NCBI GenBank assembly: GCA_020833255.1 | Contig: JAJHQR010000005.1 | Span: 1 to 44,264, forward strand | Source of the DNA: Desulfurococcaceae archaeon | Lineage (GTDB): Archaea > Thermoproteota > Thermoprotei_A > Sulfolobales > NBVN01 | Length of the DNA: 44,264 nt | Reading direction: 5' to 3' | Shown: positions 42,749-44,264 of the stretch, one piece after another | How the letters are laid out: each line of letters begins with the position of its first letter | Position numbering within the stretch: the stretch's first letter is position 1 | Program-made: the position numbers and the translations under genes | The notes under the pieces: model-generated | The model's database searches: none | What the model saw: only the letters and a program-made list of their open reading frames with translations | What the model was told of the DNA's origin: nothing

Positions 42749-43630
42749 ATGTTTCGTTTTGAGGTTGTAGTGCCGAAAGACTTTGATGACGCTCTTAATA
42801 TTCTTGATAAAGACGTTGAGGTCGTGCCGATAGCTGGGGGAACTAATCTTTTGGTGTGGGTTAGGGACGGCAAGATCAGGTTTAAGAAAGTCCTGGATTT
42901 ATGGAGTCTACGTAAACAGCTCTCGTACGTGGTAGTTGAGGGTGACGTAATAAGGGTGGGTTCTATGACTACTGTGGACGAGTTGTGTGGGGCCAGCGAG
43001 CTTAGAAAACCTCCCCTATCAGGACTAGCTGATGTTTGCGCGACCTTCGCCAGCCCTTACATAAGGTCCGTGGCTACAGTCGGCGGTAATATTGAGTCGG
43101 CTAATCCCTTGTCTGACATAGCGATATTTTTCTTAACTCTCGACGCTAAAGTCAGGCTTGAAAGTATTAACGGGTCGAGGGAAGTATCCTTAACGAATTA
43201 CTATAAGGGGATGCGTTCCACGATTAGGGAAAGAAACGAGTTGATTAAGGAGGTAGTGATCAGAAACCCACCGCCTAATTCGTCGACAGCTTTCATGAAA
43301 ATAGATAAGAGGAGAGGCCACATAATGGGGCTAGCTATAGGGGCTGTCTACGCGGAGTATGACGGGGACTTAATCAAGGACGTAAGAATAGCTTTCGATA
43401 GTGTCTCCAAGCCATTCCCGGAGAGAGCGTTCCTCACAGAATCCTTCCTCAGAGGAAAGAAGTTTAGCGAGGAACTCTTGAGGGAGGCTTCAGATACTGT
43501 ACTGCCTAAGGAGATGGTGCGCTACACTGGGAGGAGGGCTTCAGCAGAATACAGACTCCACCTATCTAAGGTGATACTACGCAGGGCGCTCACGAAAACA
43601 TATGAGAGACTTAAGCTTTCTTCAAGATAA
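42749..43630 (+). CDS. FAD-binding subunit of a xanthine/CO dehydrogenase family molybdoenzyme
   Basis: A 293-residue medium-subunit homologue (CoxM/CutM). FAD contacts are PIAGGTNLLVWVRDG (about residues 27-41) and SPYIRSVATVGGNIESANPLSD (about residue 102), and the C-terminal third has the CO-dehydrogenase flavoprotein fold. Partner large and iron-sulfur subunits are absent next to it; the next gene is on the other strand. It may combine with subunits encoded elsewhere. The substrate is unknown. Confidence 0.88.
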   Translation: MFRFEVVVPKDFDDALNILDKDVEVVPIAGGTNLLVWVRDGKIRFKKVLDLWSLRKQLSYVVVEGDVIRVGSMTTVDELCGASELRKPPLSGLADVCATFASPYIRSVATVGGNIESANPLSDIAIFFLTLDAKVRLESINGSREVSLTNYYKGMRSTIRERNELIKEVVIRNPPPNSSTAFMKIDKRRGHIMGLAIGAVYAEYDGDLIKDVRIAFDSVSKPFPERAFLTESFLRGKKFSEELLREASDTVLPKEMVRYTGRRASAEYRLHLSKVILRRALTKTYERLKLSSR

Positions 43631-43640
43631 AAAAACTCGC

Positions 43641-44264
43641 TTAAGGTTTGGTTGTGTTGAAGACTACCGTGACCTGCCCTGTAGCCACCATGTTCTGCAG
43701 CTTCATAGCCCACTCATTGACTTCGCTGGGAACGAACTTCAGCGGGAACTTTATGTATGAGGCTCTACCGAACTCAATCTCGTAATACCCTGTCTTAACG
43801 CCCTTAAGTATCTGGCCCACGATATACTCCAACGCCACGCCGTAGTCGTATATGTAGGACGTTATCAGGTTATTCGGTAGCATGGAAGACTTATCAGTGT
43901 ATTTAGTTGTTGCTAAGACGTAGAGACCTTTAGTAGTGTTAGCTTCTTTAATAGCCTCGAAAAGCCCGTAGTTAGCTAAGTTAAGGGAAGACATGACCAC
44001 GTCACAACCCTGATCTATGAGATTGGCCGTGACTGTCTTAGCTTTGACAGGGTCGTTAAAGTCTCCGGTCCACACGGGGATAAAGGTGACGTTCTTGCGT
44101 AGGTCGCGTAAAGCCTGAAGAACGGCGTTGACCTCTGAGATCGTGAAGGGTAGTTGAACACCGCTGACGTAGCATATGACGCCTGTTTTAGTCACGTTAG
44201 CGGCTATAGCTCCTAACACGTAGAAGCCTTTATGGAAGGCTGGGTCAAGCTGCCACACATTAGG
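43641..44264 (-). CDS. BMP-family (PnrA-like) ABC transporter substrate-binding lipoprotein, partial
   Basis: The C-terminal part of a basic-membrane-protein family binding protein, which usually takes up nucleosides. WQLDPAFHKGFYVLGAIAA, the GVICYVSGVQLP strand, DPVKAKTVTANLIDQGCDVVMSS and SYIYDYGVALEYIVGQIL fit the family. The frame stays open to the window edge (PNVWQ), so the N-terminus and signal peptide lie outside. Its stop lies 10 nt from the convergent flavoprotein gene. Confidence 0.85.
   Translation of the reverse strand, partial: PNVWQLDPAFHKGFYVLGAIAANVTKTGVICYVSGVQLPFTISEVNAVLQALRDLRKNVTFIPVWTGDFNDPVKAKTVTANLIDQGCDVVMSSLNLANYGLFEAIKEANTTKGLYVLATTKYTDKSSMLPNNLITSYIYDYGVALEYIVGQILKGVKTGYYEIEFGRASYIKFPLKFVPSEVNEWAMKLQNMVATGQVTVVFNTTKP

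Overview
This window looks like chromosomal DNA of a hyperthermophilic crenarchaeote (Thermoproteota, most like Desulfurococcales or a neighbouring order; the family is inference). Supporting signs are eukaryote-like ribosomal proteins (L15e, S3Ae, S24e, S27ae), RNase P proteins Pop5 and Rpp30, KEOPS subunits, aIF2-gamma, Rpo7/Spt4, a 16S-23S operon with no tRNA in its spacer and no 5S, rRNA introns with bulge-helix-bulge (BHB) ends, TATA boxes about 26 nt ahead of starts, many leaderless GTG/TTG starts, and tRNA genes that encode CCA.

Positions 1-23,030 are an almost unbroken minus-strand information-processing block. From left to right it holds: a methylmalonyl-CoA mutase/epimerase operon with DUF371; a Nop2/Sun RNA methyltransferase; a box C/D sRNA; the L15e-COG1325-Rpp30-Pop5 operon; an OBG/YchF-type GTPase; a GlmU-like nucleotidyltransferase; S3Ae; Pcc1 with an inactive RecJ/Cdc45-like protein; S15; HAM1 pyrophosphatase; Bud32 and Kae1; S27ae and S24e; Spt4 and Rpo7; a PIN protein; aIF2-gamma; an FKBP isomerase; RtcA; NMN adenylyltransferase; a DUF62 SAM hydrolase; a CYTH protein that seems to need a non-ATG start; and NIP7 with a second Nop2/Sun methyltransferase. 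A plus-strand acylphosphatase converges on the rRNA operon.

Positions 23,455-29,590 are the rRNA operon, transcribed right to left. Comparing the genes with conserved archaeal rRNA sequence shows six introns. In 16S they lie after E. coli positions 801 (48 nt), 1068 (110 nt), 1205 (30 nt) and 1213 (687 nt, with a LAGLIDADG endonuclease). In 23S they lie after 1952 (49 nt, exactly the I-DmoI homing site) and 2552 (134 nt, in the A-loop). An 8-nt microexon separates the last two 16S introns. Both rRNAs are flanked by long processing stems; the 16S stem carries a textbook BHB.

Positions 29,700-44,264 are mixed in strand. They hold nicotinamidase and GTP-dependent dephospho-CoA kinase, a membrane S16 (Lon-like) protease, a DUF431/Sfm1-like SPOUT methyltransferase, Trm5, NAD kinase with a Nob1-like PIN protein, tRNA-Leu(GAG), a single-domain ChrA, tRNA-Ala(CGC), an unrecognised structured RNA candidate, a MoeA-substrate-binding-domain fusion, tRNA-Arg(CCU), a TRAP dicarboxylate-type transporter operon, a lone FAD-binding subunit of the xanthine/CO dehydrogenase family, and the C-terminal part of a BMP-family lipoprotein.

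The most novel signal is at 36771-37030. It has a well-placed promoter, no coding sequence, several stable helices and five exact copies of CGATGAA set against CTGA-type partners. This suggests an RNA with multiple kink-turns, probably bound by L7Ae, that I cannot assign to any known family.
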